From assembly GCA_051883095.1 (NCBI GenBank), contig JBJETB010000023.1:1-64000 (forward strand): a DNA stretch of 64,000 nt, written 5' to 3'. This DNA comes from SUG1106 sp051883095. Its GTDB lineage: Bacteria; Bacillota; Clostridia; Peptostreptococcales; Anaerovoracaceae. The position numbers and the translations under genes were made by a program. The notes under the pieces were generated by a model. That model was not told the origin of the DNA. It saw only the letters and a program-made list of their open reading frames with translations, and made no database searches. This document shows positions 1 through 8,718 of this stretch, piece after piece. The first letter of the stretch is position 1, and every line of letters begins with the position of its first letter.

Positions 1-36
1 ATGACTTTATGCAAATTCTCGAATTTCACTTGACTT

Positions 37-846
37 TTATATAGTTAGCTTTCTGTTGCTTAATACATTTACTATAACCAGAATTACAAGAACCAGTACA
101 AAAATCACAGTAGACAACGCATAAAGGGTAGGTCTGATTCCCACCTTCACCTGACTGTAGATCAGGGTGGAAAGCGTGTTTATGCCTGCTCCTCTGGTAA
201 AGTGAGTTATTACAAAGTCGTCTACGGACATGGTAAAGGAAAGCAGAAATCCCGATACCACTCCCGGCATGATGTCCGGCATTACCACCTTGAAAAAGGC
301 GTAAATGGGCGATGCTCCCAGGTCCAGAGCCGCCTCGTAGGTGTGGCTTTCCAGCTGTTTGAATTTAGGCATCACCGACAGTATCACATAAGGTATGCAG
401 AAGGTAATGTGGCTGAAAAGCACTGTCCCGTAGTTGAGAGATATGCCGCAAACTATGAATGTCATCATGATGGAGATACCTGTCACGATGTCTGCGTTGA
501 GCAGCGGTATATTGTTGATGCCCATGAGCACCAGCCTGCTTCTTTCCTTCATGGCGCTCATGCCTATGCAGGCCAGAAGTCCCACAATTGTTGCAATGGT
601 CGCCGCCCAGAAAGCTATGGTAAGAGTGTTCCCCAGAGCATCCATGATGGTTTTGCTGGCGAACATTTCCTGATACCATCTCAGGGAAAAACCCGTCCAT
701 CGTGACATGGTCTTGCCTTCGTTAAAGGAAAGCACCATGAGTGTGAAGATTGGCAGGTATAAAAAGAGGAGTATGAGAGCCAGATACAGACCCTTTCCCA
801 AGGATGCAAAGGCTGCAGCGCCGGTGCGTCGGTTTTTTGCCGTCAT
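37..846 (-). CDS. potC: Spermidine/putrescine ABC transporter permease PotC
   Basis: Inner-membrane permease subunit of a polyamine importer, 269 aa. The protein has about six hydrophobic segments and the cytoplasmic EAA loop that docks on the ATPase (YEAALDLGASPIYAFFKVV, followed by PGVVSG, around residues 170-200). The length is normal for PotC. Its start overlaps the potB stop by 4 bp (ATGA), which implies translational coupling. It is the third gene of a regulator-potA-potB-potC unit. The substrate-binding gene potD, normally next, would lie past the left window edge. Specificity for spermidine or putrescine is inferred from the family only. Confidence 0.9.
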   Translation of the reverse strand: MTAKNRRTGAAAFASLGKGLYLALILLFLYLPIFTLMVLSFNEGKTMSRWTGFSLRWYQEMFASKTIMDALGNTLTIAFWAATIATIVGLLACIGMSAMKERSRLVLMGINNIPLLNADIVTGISIMMTFIVCGISLNYGTVLFSHITFCIPYVILSVMPKFKQLESHTYEAALDLGASPIYAFFKVVMPDIMPGVVSGFLLSFTMSVDDFVITHFTRGAGINTLSTLIYSQVKVGIRPTLYALSTVIFVLVLVILVIVNVLSNRKLTI

Positions 847-1679
847 ATCATGTTTCCCTCCCCTTCTCTGTCGAATTTTTCAATTAGGGCCATGCTGATG
901 ATGATAAATACCATCATGACCAGAGAGAGCCCCGCTCCCAGATTCCAGTTGGAGCTTACGGTAAATTCCTGTTCGATAATGTTTCCTATAAGGTTTACCT
1001 TGCCTCCGCCCAGCATGGTGGAAATGGCAAATGTGGTCAGTGACGGCACGAACACCATGGTTATGCCGCTGACGATTCCCGGCACCGAGAGAGGTATAAG
1101 CACCTTTCTGAGTACCAGACCCTTGTCTGCTCCAAGATCGTAAGCCGCTTCAATCAGGCTGTTGTCGATTTTTATAAGTGCATTGTATATAGGCAGCACC
1201 ATGAAAGGCAGATAATCGTAGACCATGCCCAGCACCACTGCCGCCGGAGTGTTTATAATATCCAGCAAAGGCAGTCCCAGCGCTTTCAGCACTATATTGA
1301 TGATGCCGTTTCTCTCCAGCAGCACCTGCCATGCCATGGTCCTCAGCAGGAAATTCATCCACATAGGCAGTATGAATACGAACACCATGAACCCCTTCTT
1401 TCCCAGCTTGCTATCCTTGAGTATAAGACCAAGAGGAAATGCCAGCAGAAGGCAGATGGCCGTACTGATGAAAGCCAGACCCAGAGAAAGCCCCAGAGCC
1501 TGAGCATGATTACCAGTTGCTATGGCCATTACGTTATCAAGGGTGAAGGCTCCGCTTCTGTCTGTAAAGCCGTAAAATGCTATTACTCCCAGGGGAACCA
1601 GTGTGCCGCAGAGTATGAAAGCCAGAAAAGGCCCCGAAAACACTCTTTTAAGGTTTCCGTTCATGGAAATATTACTCAT
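843..1679 (-). CDS. potB: Spermidine/putrescine ABC transporter permease PotB
   Basis: First permease subunit of the polyamine importer, 278 aa, integral membrane. After a short basic N terminus there is a first TM at about residues 14-36, then five more hydrophobic segments. The EAA motif (EAAYDLGADKGLVLRKVLIP, about 178-197) is followed by GIVSG. It overlaps the 3' end of potA by 8 bp and the potC start by 4 bp, so the three genes are one transcript. It pairs with PotC to form the heterodimeric channel (family knowledge). Confidence 0.9.
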   Translation of the reverse strand: MSNISMNGNLKRVFSGPFLAFILCGTLVPLGVIAFYGFTDRSGAFTLDNVMAIATGNHAQALGLSLGLAFISTAICLLLAFPLGLILKDSKLGKKGFMVFVFILPMWMNFLLRTMAWQVLLERNGIINIVLKALGLPLLDIINTPAAVVLGMVYDYLPFMVLPIYNALIKIDNSLIEAAYDLGADKGLVLRKVLIPLSVPGIVSGITMVFVPSLTTFAISTMLGGGKVNLIGNIIEQEFTVSSNWNLGAGLSLVMMVFIIISMALIEKFDREGEGNMI

Positions 1680-2739
1680 CGAGAGAAATCGCCTCCTCGT
1701 CTTCAGACTGCGGCTTGTGCATGATCTGAATGTTTTCCGGGGTGACTCCTATGGAAACTCTGGTGCCCACAGGGTAGCTGGTGGTGTTCTGCGCCAGCCA
1801 CTCGAAACCGCCGGCCTCTATGCACATCTCGTAATGAACGCCGATAAACACGTTTGACGTAACCACGCCGTCCATAATGCCCTGACCCGGCTTTCCTATT
1901 ATAATATCTTCCGGTCTGATTACCACATCCACAGGCTTGTTTCTGCCGAAACCCTCGTCTATGCACGGGAAAACAGCTCCGCATATTTTTACTACTCTGT
2001 CCTCCAGCATTACACCGTCAATGATGTTGCTGTCGCCGATAAAGTCAGCCACGAAAGCGTTTTCAGGCTCGTTGTATATTTCCTCCGGTGTTCCCATCTG
2101 CTGGATATAGCCCTGATTCATTACCACCACCTTGTCGGACATGGTCAGAGCTTCCTCCTGGTCGTGGGTAACATATAGGAAGGTGATTCCAAGCTCATTC
2201 TTGAGACGGATGAGCTCGTACTGCATCTCCTGTCTCAGCTTAAGGTCCAGTGCCCCCAGAGGCTCGTCGAGAAGCAGCACTCTGGGCTCATTAACTATGG
2301 CCCTGGCGATGGCTATTCTCTGCTGCTGACCTCCGGAAAGAGAGTCCACTGAGCGCTTTTCATAACCCGAAAGGTTTACAAGCTTCAGTGCGTACTTTAT
2401 TTTATCGTTTATATAGTCCTTGCTCTTGCCGCTGATTTTAAGGCCGAAAGCTATGTTTTCGGCTATATTCATATGAGGGAAAAGAGCGTATTTCTGGAAT
2501 ACCGTGTTTAACTGGCGCTTGTTAGGTGCCAGATTGGTTATGTCCTCTCCCTGAAACATTACGCGACCTGTATCAGGTGTCTCAAAGCCGCCGAGAATTC
2601 TCAGTGTGGTGGTCTTGCCGCATCCCGATGGTCCCAGCAGCGTTATAAATTCGTTTTCCTTTATTTTTAAATTGAATTCGTCGAGAACCAGCTCGCCGTC
2701 AAAGGATTTTGAAATGTCAATTAATTCAATTAATGCCAT
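1672..2739 (-). CDS. potA: Spermidine/putrescine ABC transporter ATPase PotA
   Basis: ATP-binding subunit energising polyamine uptake, 355 aa, cytoplasmic face of the membrane. Visible motifs are Walker A GPSGCGKTT (about 36-44), signature LSGGQQQRIAIARA (about 134), Walker B LLLDEPLGALD and the switch histidine in VTHDQEEA. A C-terminal TOBE-like regulatory domain runs from about residue 235. The start lies 9 bp after the regulator stop codon and has no strong Shine-Dalgarno, so it probably depends on coupling to the upstream XRE gene. Confidence 0.93.
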   Translation of the reverse strand: MALIELIDISKSFDGELVLDEFNLKIKENEFITLLGPSGCGKTTTLRILGGFETPDTGRVMFQGEDITNLAPNKRQLNTVFQKYALFPHMNIAENIAFGLKISGKSKDYINDKIKYALKLVNLSGYEKRSVDSLSGGQQQRIAIARAIVNEPRVLLLDEPLGALDLKLRQEMQYELIRLKNELGITFLYVTHDQEEALTMSDKVVVMNQGYIQQMGTPEEIYNEPENAFVADFIGDSNIIDGVMLEDRVVKICGAVFPCIDEGFGRNKPVDVVIRPEDIIIGKPGQGIMDGVVTSNVFIGVHYEMCIEAGGFEWLAQNTTSYPVGTRVSIGVTPENIQIMHKPQSEDEEAISLDE

Positions 2740-2748
2740 ATTTGCTGT

Positions 2749-3285
2749 TTAGAAACTCGGTGGTGCGCTGACCCAGAGAATCTCTGCTCCTTTCTTTGAG
2801 GTGATGTAATGTTTGCGGTCCGGCGTGTAATAAAAGGATTCTCCCGCCTTGGCCTTGTATCTTTCCTTGCCCAGTACTATGACTATTTCTCCTTTGAGGA
2901 CGTAGCCGAACTCCTCACCCTCGTGAGGGTTATCCGGATATGTGCTTCCGCCTGCCCTGAGTGAAAGTCTGATAGGCTCCATTATGTTCTTCTGTGCATT
3001 TGGGATTATCCAGTGGGTGGTGTTTCCCAGTTCTTCATCTATTTTTTCGAAATAGTCTTCTTCGCCGAAGACTGTCTGAGGAGGTTCATCGTCCTGCGAA
3101 AAGAACTCGCTGATGGTCATGCCAAGGCACTGGAGAATATCTTCCAGAGTTGATATTGACGGCGACGTGACGTCGTTTTCCAGCTGGGATATGAAGCCCT
3201 TGGAAAGCTCGCTCCTGTCCGCCAGTTCCTCCTGAGTAAGCCCGTTTAATATTCTTAGTTCTCTTATTTTGGAACCGATGTCCAT
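2749..3285 (-). CDS. XRE-family regulator with C-terminal cupin (PuuR-like)
   Basis: Predicted transcriptional regulator of the pot operon, 178 aa. The N-terminal helix-turn-helix (about residues 1-60) contains LTQEELADRSELSKGFISQLE. The C-terminal cupin (about 100-178) has the PHEGEEFGYVLKGE metal/ligand pocket signature. This architecture is typical of polyamine regulators. I chose ATG 3285 over an upstream GTG at 3303 because GGAGG sits 8 nt before the ATG. It is the first gene of the pot unit, and a palindrome GTTTAG-N5-CTAAAC just upstream is a likely autoregulatory operator. Confidence 0.85.
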   Translation of the reverse strand: MDIGSKIRELRILNGLTQEELADRSELSKGFISQLENDVTSPSISTLEDILQCLGMTISEFFSQDDEPPQTVFGEEDYFEKIDEELGNTTHWIIPNAQKNIMEPIRLSLRAGGSTYPDNPHEGEEFGYVLKGEIVIVLGKERYKAKAGESFYYTPDRKHYITSKKGAEILWVSAPPSF

Positions 3286-3327
3286 CTTAATGCCTCCCTG
3301 CACCCGTTTTGGAATAATAAACTTTTT

Positions 3328-3403
3328 GTTTAGAAATACTAAACCAAGTGCAAATAATATTATACTCTAAACCCTTGAAAAGTCAAGGCTTTTCTTGTAT
3401 AAT
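3328..3403. promoter_or_regulatory. Divergent promoter region and XRE operator between pot and AEC genes
   Basis: Minus strand: -35 TTGACT (3381-3386), 16-bp spacer, -10 TATAAT (3359-3364), driving the XRE-pot unit. Plus strand: -35 TTGAAA (3375-3380), 17-bp spacer, -10 TATAAT (3398-3403), driving the AEC gene at 3441. The two promoters overlap. A palindrome GTTTAG-N5-CTAAAC (3328-3344) lies just inside the pot transcript start. A further half-site CTAAAC (3367-3372) and a CCTTGA-N4-TCAAGG palindrome (3373-3388) sit among the promoter elements. The regulator probably binds here (inference). Confidence 0.6.
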
Positions 3404-3440
3404 GCAGATATTGCCTCAAGGCAGAAAGGACTTAAATGAT

Positions 3441-4394
3441 ATGGAACTAGTTTTTGGAAAAATCTTATCAATATTTTTAATTATAGGTGTCGGTTTTGTG
3501 GCCAATAAAGTGGATGTAATGCCTATGGCGGCCAACAAGTACCTGGTAGGGATTCTCATCCGTGTGACCTGCCCCTGCATGATTGTCGCATCAATTACTT
3601 CCAATGATCTTCAGGATGATACATTGAGCCTGAGCCTTCTTACACTGGCCGGCGGTGCGGTGTTCTTCGCAGTCTCTGCACTTCTGGGCTGGGTGCTTTC
3701 CTCAAAAATAATAAAGGTTGAACCTTCCTCTAACGTGGGAGTATATACATATGCCTTCGGATCCATAAACAGCGGGTTCATCGGATTCCCCATCACCCTT
3801 GCAATCTTCGGTTCCGGAATCCTGTATCTCATGGTAATTCACAACGTGGTACTGAATCTTTATATTTACACTTTCGGAATTCTCCTGGTTAATCTGGGGG
3901 CTTCCGGCGGCAGGCTGGACTTCAGAGATTTCCTCAATTCATTTAAGAATATTAATGCCCTCGCTGCTATAGTCAGCATTTTCATGCTCTTTGCCGGTCT
4001 CAAGCTGCCTACAGTCATATTCGATTGTGTTGATATGATAGGCGATGCCACCACACCCCTTTCCATGCTCATAGTGGGAATGCAGCTGGGCGACTGCGAT
4101 TTCAGAGAGGTATTAAAAAACAGAAAGCTTCTGGGCATTTCACTTCTCAAAATGCTCCTGCTTCCTGTTCTGACTTTCCTTTTGGTTAACTGGCTGCCTT
4201 TGGATGTTTCCGTCAAGGTATGCCTGATTTTCGCAGCGTCTTTCCCTGTTGCCGTTGCAGTGGTTCCTGTTACCAGCGAGCAGAACCGTGATTCTCTGAT
4301 TGCTGCGGAAATGGTAGCTATCACAACTTTGTTCTCTCTTGCTGTTATCCCTGCAGTGGCTACTTTCCTGCTGGGGTACTACGGACTGTCCTAA
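3441..4394 (+). CDS. AEC-family transporter (auxin efflux carrier fold)
   Basis: Membrane permease of the AEC family, 317 aa, about ten hydrophobic segments in two halves. Family members export or exchange small carboxylates or amino-acid derivatives; the substrate here cannot be read from sequence. ATG 3441 was chosen because AAAGGA lies 10 nt upstream and the protein then starts directly with the first membrane helix (MELVFGKILSIFLIIGVGF). The gene is convergent with a second AEC gene and overlaps its 3' end by 4 bp. The two proteins are homologous in family but clearly different in sequence. Confidence 0.85.
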   Translation: MELVFGKILSIFLIIGVGFVANKVDVMPMAANKYLVGILIRVTCPCMIVASITSNDLQDDTLSLSLLTLAGGAVFFAVSALLGWVLSSKIIKVEPSSNVGVYTYAFGSINSGFIGFPITLAIFGSGILYLMVIHNVVLNLYIYTFGILLVNLGASGGRLDFRDFLNSFKNINALAAIVSIFMLFAGLKLPTVIFDCVDMIGDATTPLSMLIVGMQLGDCDFREVLKNRKLLGISLLKMLLLPVLTFLLVNWLPLDVSVKVCLIFAASFPVAVAVVPVTSEQNRDSLIAAEMVAITTLFSLAVIPAVATFLLGYYGLS

Positions 4395-5335
4395 AAAAGT
4401 CCAAGGCTCTTCAGCACAAAAATCCAGCAGAACATAGTCAGGCATGAAAACATCGAGGAGAAGATTACGCAGGCTCCTGCCAGCTCTCCGTCGCTGTCCA
4501 TCTGCTGTGCCATGGTGAAAGATGATACTGCCGAAGGTGCTGCAAATATGGCTACCAGGGTCACCAGTGCCACATCTCTGAAACCTGCCATAACTCCGCA
4601 GGTAAGCGCAATAAGAGGTACCACAACGAGTCTTCCTGTAACGCAGATTATAAGGTTTCTCTTTACTTTTTCCACGCTCTTTATGTCAAATGATGCTCCC
4701 AAAATCAGCAGCGCCATAGGTGTAGCCGCATCCGCCAGCATGCCCACAGTATTCTCTGCGAAATCCGGCAGCTTGATATTCAGAGCCACCGCCAGCATGC
4801 CCAGCACTGCACCTATAATCATTGGGTTTTTCAGTATACCGGCGATTACATGCAGCAGGCTTGGTCTGCCTCCTCTGAAAATCTCCAGAGTCACCACCGC
4901 CAGAATGTTGAATATCGGCACTATTATTGTAATCATCACCGATGTCATGGCAAGGTTATCACTTCCGAAAATATTCGCAACTATAGGGATGCCCATTATT
5001 ACAAAATTGCTTCTGTATATTGCCTGAATCATGGCTCCGCGGCTCTTCTGATTTTTTTCCACCTTGAGTACAAAAATTACTGTGACCAGGTATATTGCAG
5101 CAAGCATGCCCACCGCAAAAGCTGCGAGCCTTGGATTGAAGGCATCCGACAGCTCCTTTCCGTAAAGATTGCTGAACATGAGGCAAGGGAAAAGTACCAC
5201 AAATATCAGCCGGTTTACCCTCTTTACCTCCTGCTCATTTATAAAACCTTTTCTTCTTACTAATACTCCCGCCGCCATTACTAAAAACATTGGTGCGACG
5301 GCTTCTACAGAAATAACGAAATTATCCAGCAACAT
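4391..5335 (-). CDS. AEC-family transporter, second copy
   Basis: AEC-family membrane protein, 314 aa, with the family's N-terminal hydrophobic hairpin (VEAVAPMFLVMAAGVLVRRK) and about ten TM segments. It starts 6 bp after the stop of the PD-(D/E)XK-like gene on the same strand, so the two are probably co-transcribed. GGTGAT upstream is a modest ribosome-binding site. The 3' end overlaps the convergent AEC gene. Transported substrate unknown. Confidence 0.85.
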   Translation of the reverse strand: MLLDNFVISVEAVAPMFLVMAAGVLVRRKGFINEQEVKRVNRLIFVVLFPCLMFSNLYGKELSDAFNPRLAAFAVGMLAAIYLVTVIFVLKVEKNQKSRGAMIQAIYRSNFVIMGIPIVANIFGSDNLAMTSVMITIIVPIFNILAVVTLEIFRGGRPSLLHVIAGILKNPMIIGAVLGMLAVALNIKLPDFAENTVGMLADAATPMALLILGASFDIKSVEKVKRNLIICVTGRLVVVPLIALTCGVMAGFRDVALVTLVAIFAAPSAVSSFTMAQQMDSDGELAGACVIFSSMFSCLTMFCWIFVLKSLGLF

Positions 5336-5341
5336 CTTTTA

Positions 5342-6232
5342 TCACCATTTATTATTTTTTTTATTTGTATTCTCGCAGTCTGTCCGGAACTTAAAAGTCA
5401 GCCCCGCTTCGGATACCATTTCAGCCAGTCCTGTAAGGTAATTCTGTACCAGACACTCTATGTATTCGTTGTCCAGCCCACCTCCGGGCTTGTCAGCTGT
5501 TATTATAAGATTCTTAGGCTGGTAAATTCCGTTCATATGGTAGAGCCTGAGCTTTTCCATATTCCGCTGAAAATACGCGTCATCGTCCAGCAGTCCGTTA
5601 TGTTCCAGGCCTATTTCATAATACGGAGTTAATGGAATTACGAAATCCAGATAAGCTATCTTTTTATTTCCGAACTCGTCATACAATATTATCTTCTTCT
5701 CATAATACACCGAAAAACCCGAACGGTAAATGGTTTCTGCAAGAATTGCCTCACTTTTTGACCTTGTTTTTAGTCCGAAATATGTGGAGTTAACCAGCTT
5801 TTCTCTCATGTATGGGTTCTCCGACTGGGTGAAATGCTGTCCTTCTCTTCCAAAATATATTTTTTCGCCCGGTGCAAACTCAGGTGTGACCGGCTCAAGG
5901 CCTCTGTACGCCTGGGGCAGATTTCTTTCTATTTCATCAAAGTTTATAGGCTCGTATTCCTTCAACAAGCGTTCCATGGCCTTGATGTTTCCTTTTGCTA
6001 TGCTCTCTGCCGTCTCCAGCACCCGCCTGCGCTTGAGATTGTTGACCAGATTATACTGGTTCTTGGGTATGTAAGTCTGGGTACCATCTATTCGCGTATA
6101 GTATTCCGATCTGCCTTGTCTAACCCTTCTCTGCAGAGTGCCTTTAGGCAGATTATTCAGTTCATGCTGCGTCTCTAACAGTAAAATCTTCTCTTTTTCC
6201 AGATTGGTCTGTGTGATTTCATAAAATCCCAT
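5342..6232 (-). CDS. PD-(D/E)XK nuclease-like protein of unknown function
   Basis: A 296-aa soluble protein I cannot name. The N-terminal part (about 1-100) is charged and helical, with a YYTR-IDG-x2-YI stretch. The C-terminal half has the order RSKSEAILAE (Glu161), YLDF (Asp196), and GLEHNG (Glu210-His211). This resembles the E...D...E-x-K core of PD-(D/E)XK nucleases, with His in place of the catalytic Lys. A paralogue with the same layout is encoded at 22865-23713. It has its own promoter and is followed closely by an AEC transporter. A nuclease fold is inferred from motif order only; activity is not shown. Confidence 0.55.
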   Translation of the reverse strand: MGFYEITQTNLEKEKILLLETQHELNNLPKGTLQRRVRQGRSEYYTRIDGTQTYIPKNQYNLVNNLKRRRVLETAESIAKGNIKAMERLLKEYEPINFDEIERNLPQAYRGLEPVTPEFAPGEKIYFGREGQHFTQSENPYMREKLVNSTYFGLKTRSKSEAILAETIYRSGFSVYYEKKIILYDEFGNKKIAYLDFVIPLTPYYEIGLEHNGLLDDDAYFQRNMEKLRLYHMNGIYQPKNLIITADKPGGGLDNEYIECLVQNYLTGLAEMVSEAGLTFKFRTDCENTNKKNNKW

Positions 6233-6258
6233 TAATCTCCGTCTCCCTTTCTAAGTAA

Positions 6259-6288
6259 ATTCTACCATTATTTATATTATATCGTCAA
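6259..6288 (-). promoter_or_regulatory. Sigma-70-type promoter for the PD-(D/E)XK-like gene
   Basis: Minus strand -35 TTGACG (6283-6288), 18-bp spacer, -10 TAGAAT (6259-6264). It is followed by a purine-rich GGGAGACGGAG ribosome-binding site just before ATG 6232. Confidence 0.6.
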
Positions 6289-6536
6289 TACTTTAAAGGT
6301 ATTTTTTTACTCATATCTTTCTATTGGTGGACCCACTCCACAAAAAATCATATAAAACAGCGAATTGATGGGAGAATTTTGGAGTTTAATGTAATTTATG
6401 GGTTAAATTCTGACGAAAATTGACTGAAAGAGCAGGTTTTTTCCCATCAAATCGCATTTTTTGAGCATAATTTGTGGAAAAGCCAGACCGAAAGCCAGAC
6501 CGAAAATCGCCTGGTCCGAATAATCCAAATTTTTTC
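6289..6536. other. Intergenic region with a 12-bp tandem repeat
   Basis: AT-rich gene-free stretch between divergent genes. The only clear structure is a perfect tandem duplication of AGCCAGACCGAA at 6481-6504, about 30 bp upstream of the promoter of the flavoenzyme gene. No RNA gene or credible small ORF is seen. Confidence 0.5.
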
Positions 6537-6566
6537 TTGACAAGTGACGCGGTTTTCTTCTAAAAT
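6537..6566 (+). promoter_or_regulatory. Sigma-70-type promoter for the OYE-family gene
   Basis: Consensus -35 TTGACA (6537-6542), 18-bp spacer, -10 TAAAAT (6561-6566). Ribosome-binding site AGGAGGGAT precedes ATG 6598. Confidence 0.7.
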
Positions 6567-6597
6567 TTTTACTATGTTCTTCGAAAGGAGGGATAAA

Positions 6598-8616
6598 ATG
6601 AATTATAAAGAAAAATACCCGTTGACATTCACCAAAGGTAAAATCGGAAATGTGGAACTTGACCACAGGATTATCATGACAGTAATGCACACAGGCCTGT
6701 CCATGGCTGCGGAGACAGAGCTGCTTGCAGAACGTGTTAAGAACGGTGCATCACTGGTAACAGCATGCATGGGTGTCCATGAAGACGGCGTAAATAACGA
6801 TATGCACGTTATAAGTGATGAAAGCCGTTCTGACATTCGTGCCATGGCAGACGCAGTACATGCAGGCGGCGGTAAACTGGCTATACAGATGTATCATGCA
6901 GGCCGCAACGTATATGGCAACAGAAAAGTAAATAAGGATACCATGCCTCTGGCTCCGTCTCCAGTACCGTCTCCTATTTATAAAACCATGCCAAGGGCAC
7001 TTACTGCAGGAGATATAGAGGACCTGTACGAAATCTACAGAAAAACAGCCCGTATTCTGAAGGAATGCGGTGTTGATGTAATAGAGATATCTGCAAGTGC
7101 AGGGTATTTGCTTTCAGAATTCTTTTCATCTCTTACCAACCTGAGAGAGGACGAATACGGAGGAAGTCTTGAAAACAGATGCCGCTTCCCACTTAATGTG
7201 GTTAAAGCCGTACGAGAGGCAGTAGGCCCCGACCAGGCTGTAATCATCAGAATATCAGGCAGTGATATGCTCGGCGGTTACACTCTTGGCGACATGCAGT
7301 ACTTTGCCAGGATGGCAGAGCCTTATGTGGACGCTTTCAACGTGACAGGAGGATGGCACGAAGCAGGAATTCCTCAGATTTCTTACCATCTGCCGCCGGG
7401 AGGCTTTGCGTTTCTTGCCTCTGCCATCAGGCATGTTGTCAAAGTGCCGGTTATTGCATGTAACCGCATCAACAGCCCGGAAACTGCAGAGGAGATTTTG
7501 TCAGAAAATCTGGCTGATTTTGTAGGGTGCGCCAGGGCCTTCCTTATAGAACCTGAATTTATAAGCAGAATCAAGAAAGGCGATAGTTACAAGAAGTGCA
7601 TAGGCTGCAACAGAGGCTGTATAGAAAACGTACTCCGGTGCATACCTGCAACATGCATATTTAACCCGGCAGTCGGTCATGAAAAAGAATTTTCCGATAG
7701 AATCCGGCAATCCAAAGAACAAAAAGAACGCGCTAAAGAGAAAATTCTTATAATAGGTACCGGTCCATCCGGACTTACAGCAGCAAAGTACTTTGCTGAG
7801 GCAGGCCATAATGTAACCGTCATTACCAAGGATGACCGGCTGGGCGGAAATATGAACTATGCTGCCAAAGCACCACATAAAGAAACGATTTCGTGGAATA
7901 TACAGGCTATGGGTGATGATGCCGCAAAAGCCGGTGCAAAAATTATTTTCAGCACACCTGCAAGTGGTGAATATATCCGCAGTTTTAACCCTGACAGGGT
8001 AATAATGTGCTGCGGTACCGAAGCGGTAATTCCTCCAATCCCCGGAGTTGAAAAATCGCACGTTTTCACTTTAAAGCAGGTTTGCGATATGGATCAGCAG
8101 CAGCTCAAATCTCTTATGAGAAAAAATATCTGTATGATCGGCGGAGGTGCAAGCGGACTTGAAATTGCTCATTTTCTTCTTGAAAGTCAGAAGCTGATGA
8201 AAGACAGCATTGAGTTTCTGGATATATTTAATCCTCAAGATATGGAGGAGCAGTTGAGATTTTCAGGTAAATTTACGGTTGTTGACACCCTTCCGAAGCT
8301 GGGTAAAGATCTCGGTGCAAAAAGATGGATAACAATGAAAGAACTCAGACGCTATCCGATCAATATGATGCCGGATACGAAGGCAGTCTGCATATATGAC
8401 ACGTATGTAGAGGCAAAGCAGGGCGAAGAAACTGTTAAAATACCTGCAGATGCAGTTATCCTGGCCTCAGGCTTCCGTCCCGCCAATCAGAATTTAATAG
8501 AATGGATGGATGAAAATCACATCAGGTACGATGTACTGGGCGACTGCCGCGGCGACCACCATCAGTCAATAATGGAAGCCACACGCGATGCCTACAGACT
8601 TTTTATGAACCTATAA
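6598..8616 (+). CDS. FMN/FAD/4Fe-4S oxidoreductase, Old Yellow Enzyme/2,4-dienoyl-CoA reductase type
   Basis: A 672-aa multidomain flavoenzyme that probably reduces an alpha,beta-unsaturated acid or CoA ester with NAD(P)H. Residues 1-325 form the FMN TIM barrel (IQMYHAGR and the YGGSLENR signature). A cysteine cluster CIGCNRGC plus a downstream Cys (about 333-357) binds 4Fe-4S. From about 380 there is an FAD domain (GTGPSGLTAAKYF) and then an NAD(P)-binding segment (GGGASGLEIAHF). This is the layout of dienoyl-CoA reductase, BaiH/BaiCD and FldZ. ATG 6598 has an AGGAGG-type site 8 nt upstream. It is monocistronic with its own promoter; the substrate cannot be fixed. Confidence 0.85.
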   Translation: MNYKEKYPLTFTKGKIGNVELDHRIIMTVMHTGLSMAAETELLAERVKNGASLVTACMGVHEDGVNNDMHVISDESRSDIRAMADAVHAGGGKLAIQMYHAGRNVYGNRKVNKDTMPLAPSPVPSPIYKTMPRALTAGDIEDLYEIYRKTARILKECGVDVIEISASAGYLLSEFFSSLTNLREDEYGGSLENRCRFPLNVVKAVREAVGPDQAVIIRISGSDMLGGYTLGDMQYFARMAEPYVDAFNVTGGWHEAGIPQISYHLPPGGFAFLASAIRHVVKVPVIACNRINSPETAEEILSENLADFVGCARAFLIEPEFISRIKKGDSYKKCIGCNRGCIENVLRCIPATCIFNPAVGHEKEFSDRIRQSKEQKERAKEKILIIGTGPSGLTAAKYFAEAGHNVTVITKDDRLGGNMNYAAKAPHKETISWNIQAMGDDAAKAGAKIIFSTPASGEYIRSFNPDRVIMCCGTEAVIPPIPGVEKSHVFTLKQVCDMDQQQLKSLMRKNICMIGGGASGLEIAHFLLESQKLMKDSIEFLDIFNPQDMEEQLRFSGKFTVVDTLPKLGKDLGAKRWITMKELRRYPINMMPDTKAVCIYDTYVEAKQGEETVKIPADAVILASGFRPANQNLIEWMDENHIRYDVLGDCRGDHHQSIMEATRDAYRLFMNL

Positions 8617-8622
8617 AAACGA

Positions 8623-8644
8623 ATACCCGGAGGCAGACGGGTAT
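8623..8644 (+). terminator. Hairpin downstream of the OYE-family gene
   Basis: ATACCCG (8623-8629) pairs with CGGGTAT (8638-8644) across an 8-nt loop, 7 nt after the stop codon. No long T-run follows, so its strength as a terminator is uncertain. Confidence 0.45.
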
Positions 8645-8655
8645 CAGTAAAAATC

Positions 8656-8679
8656 AGGGCGGTCATTACTGACCGCCCT
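8656..8679 (-). terminator. Intrinsic terminator of pnp
   Basis: Ten-bp perfect stem AGGGCGGTCA/TGACCGCCCT with a 4-nt loop. On the minus strand it is followed by GATTTTTAC, matching an intrinsic terminator for pnp, which ends 40 bp away. Confidence 0.75.
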
Positions 8680-8718
8680 TAACTATAACATTATGATTCA
8701 GACTGTGTATTAAGTCTA

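Noticed and set aside
1..36. Possible start of potD on the minus strand (GTG at 29)
   Set aside because: Only nine codons are in the window and there is no ribosome-binding site, so nothing can be supported.
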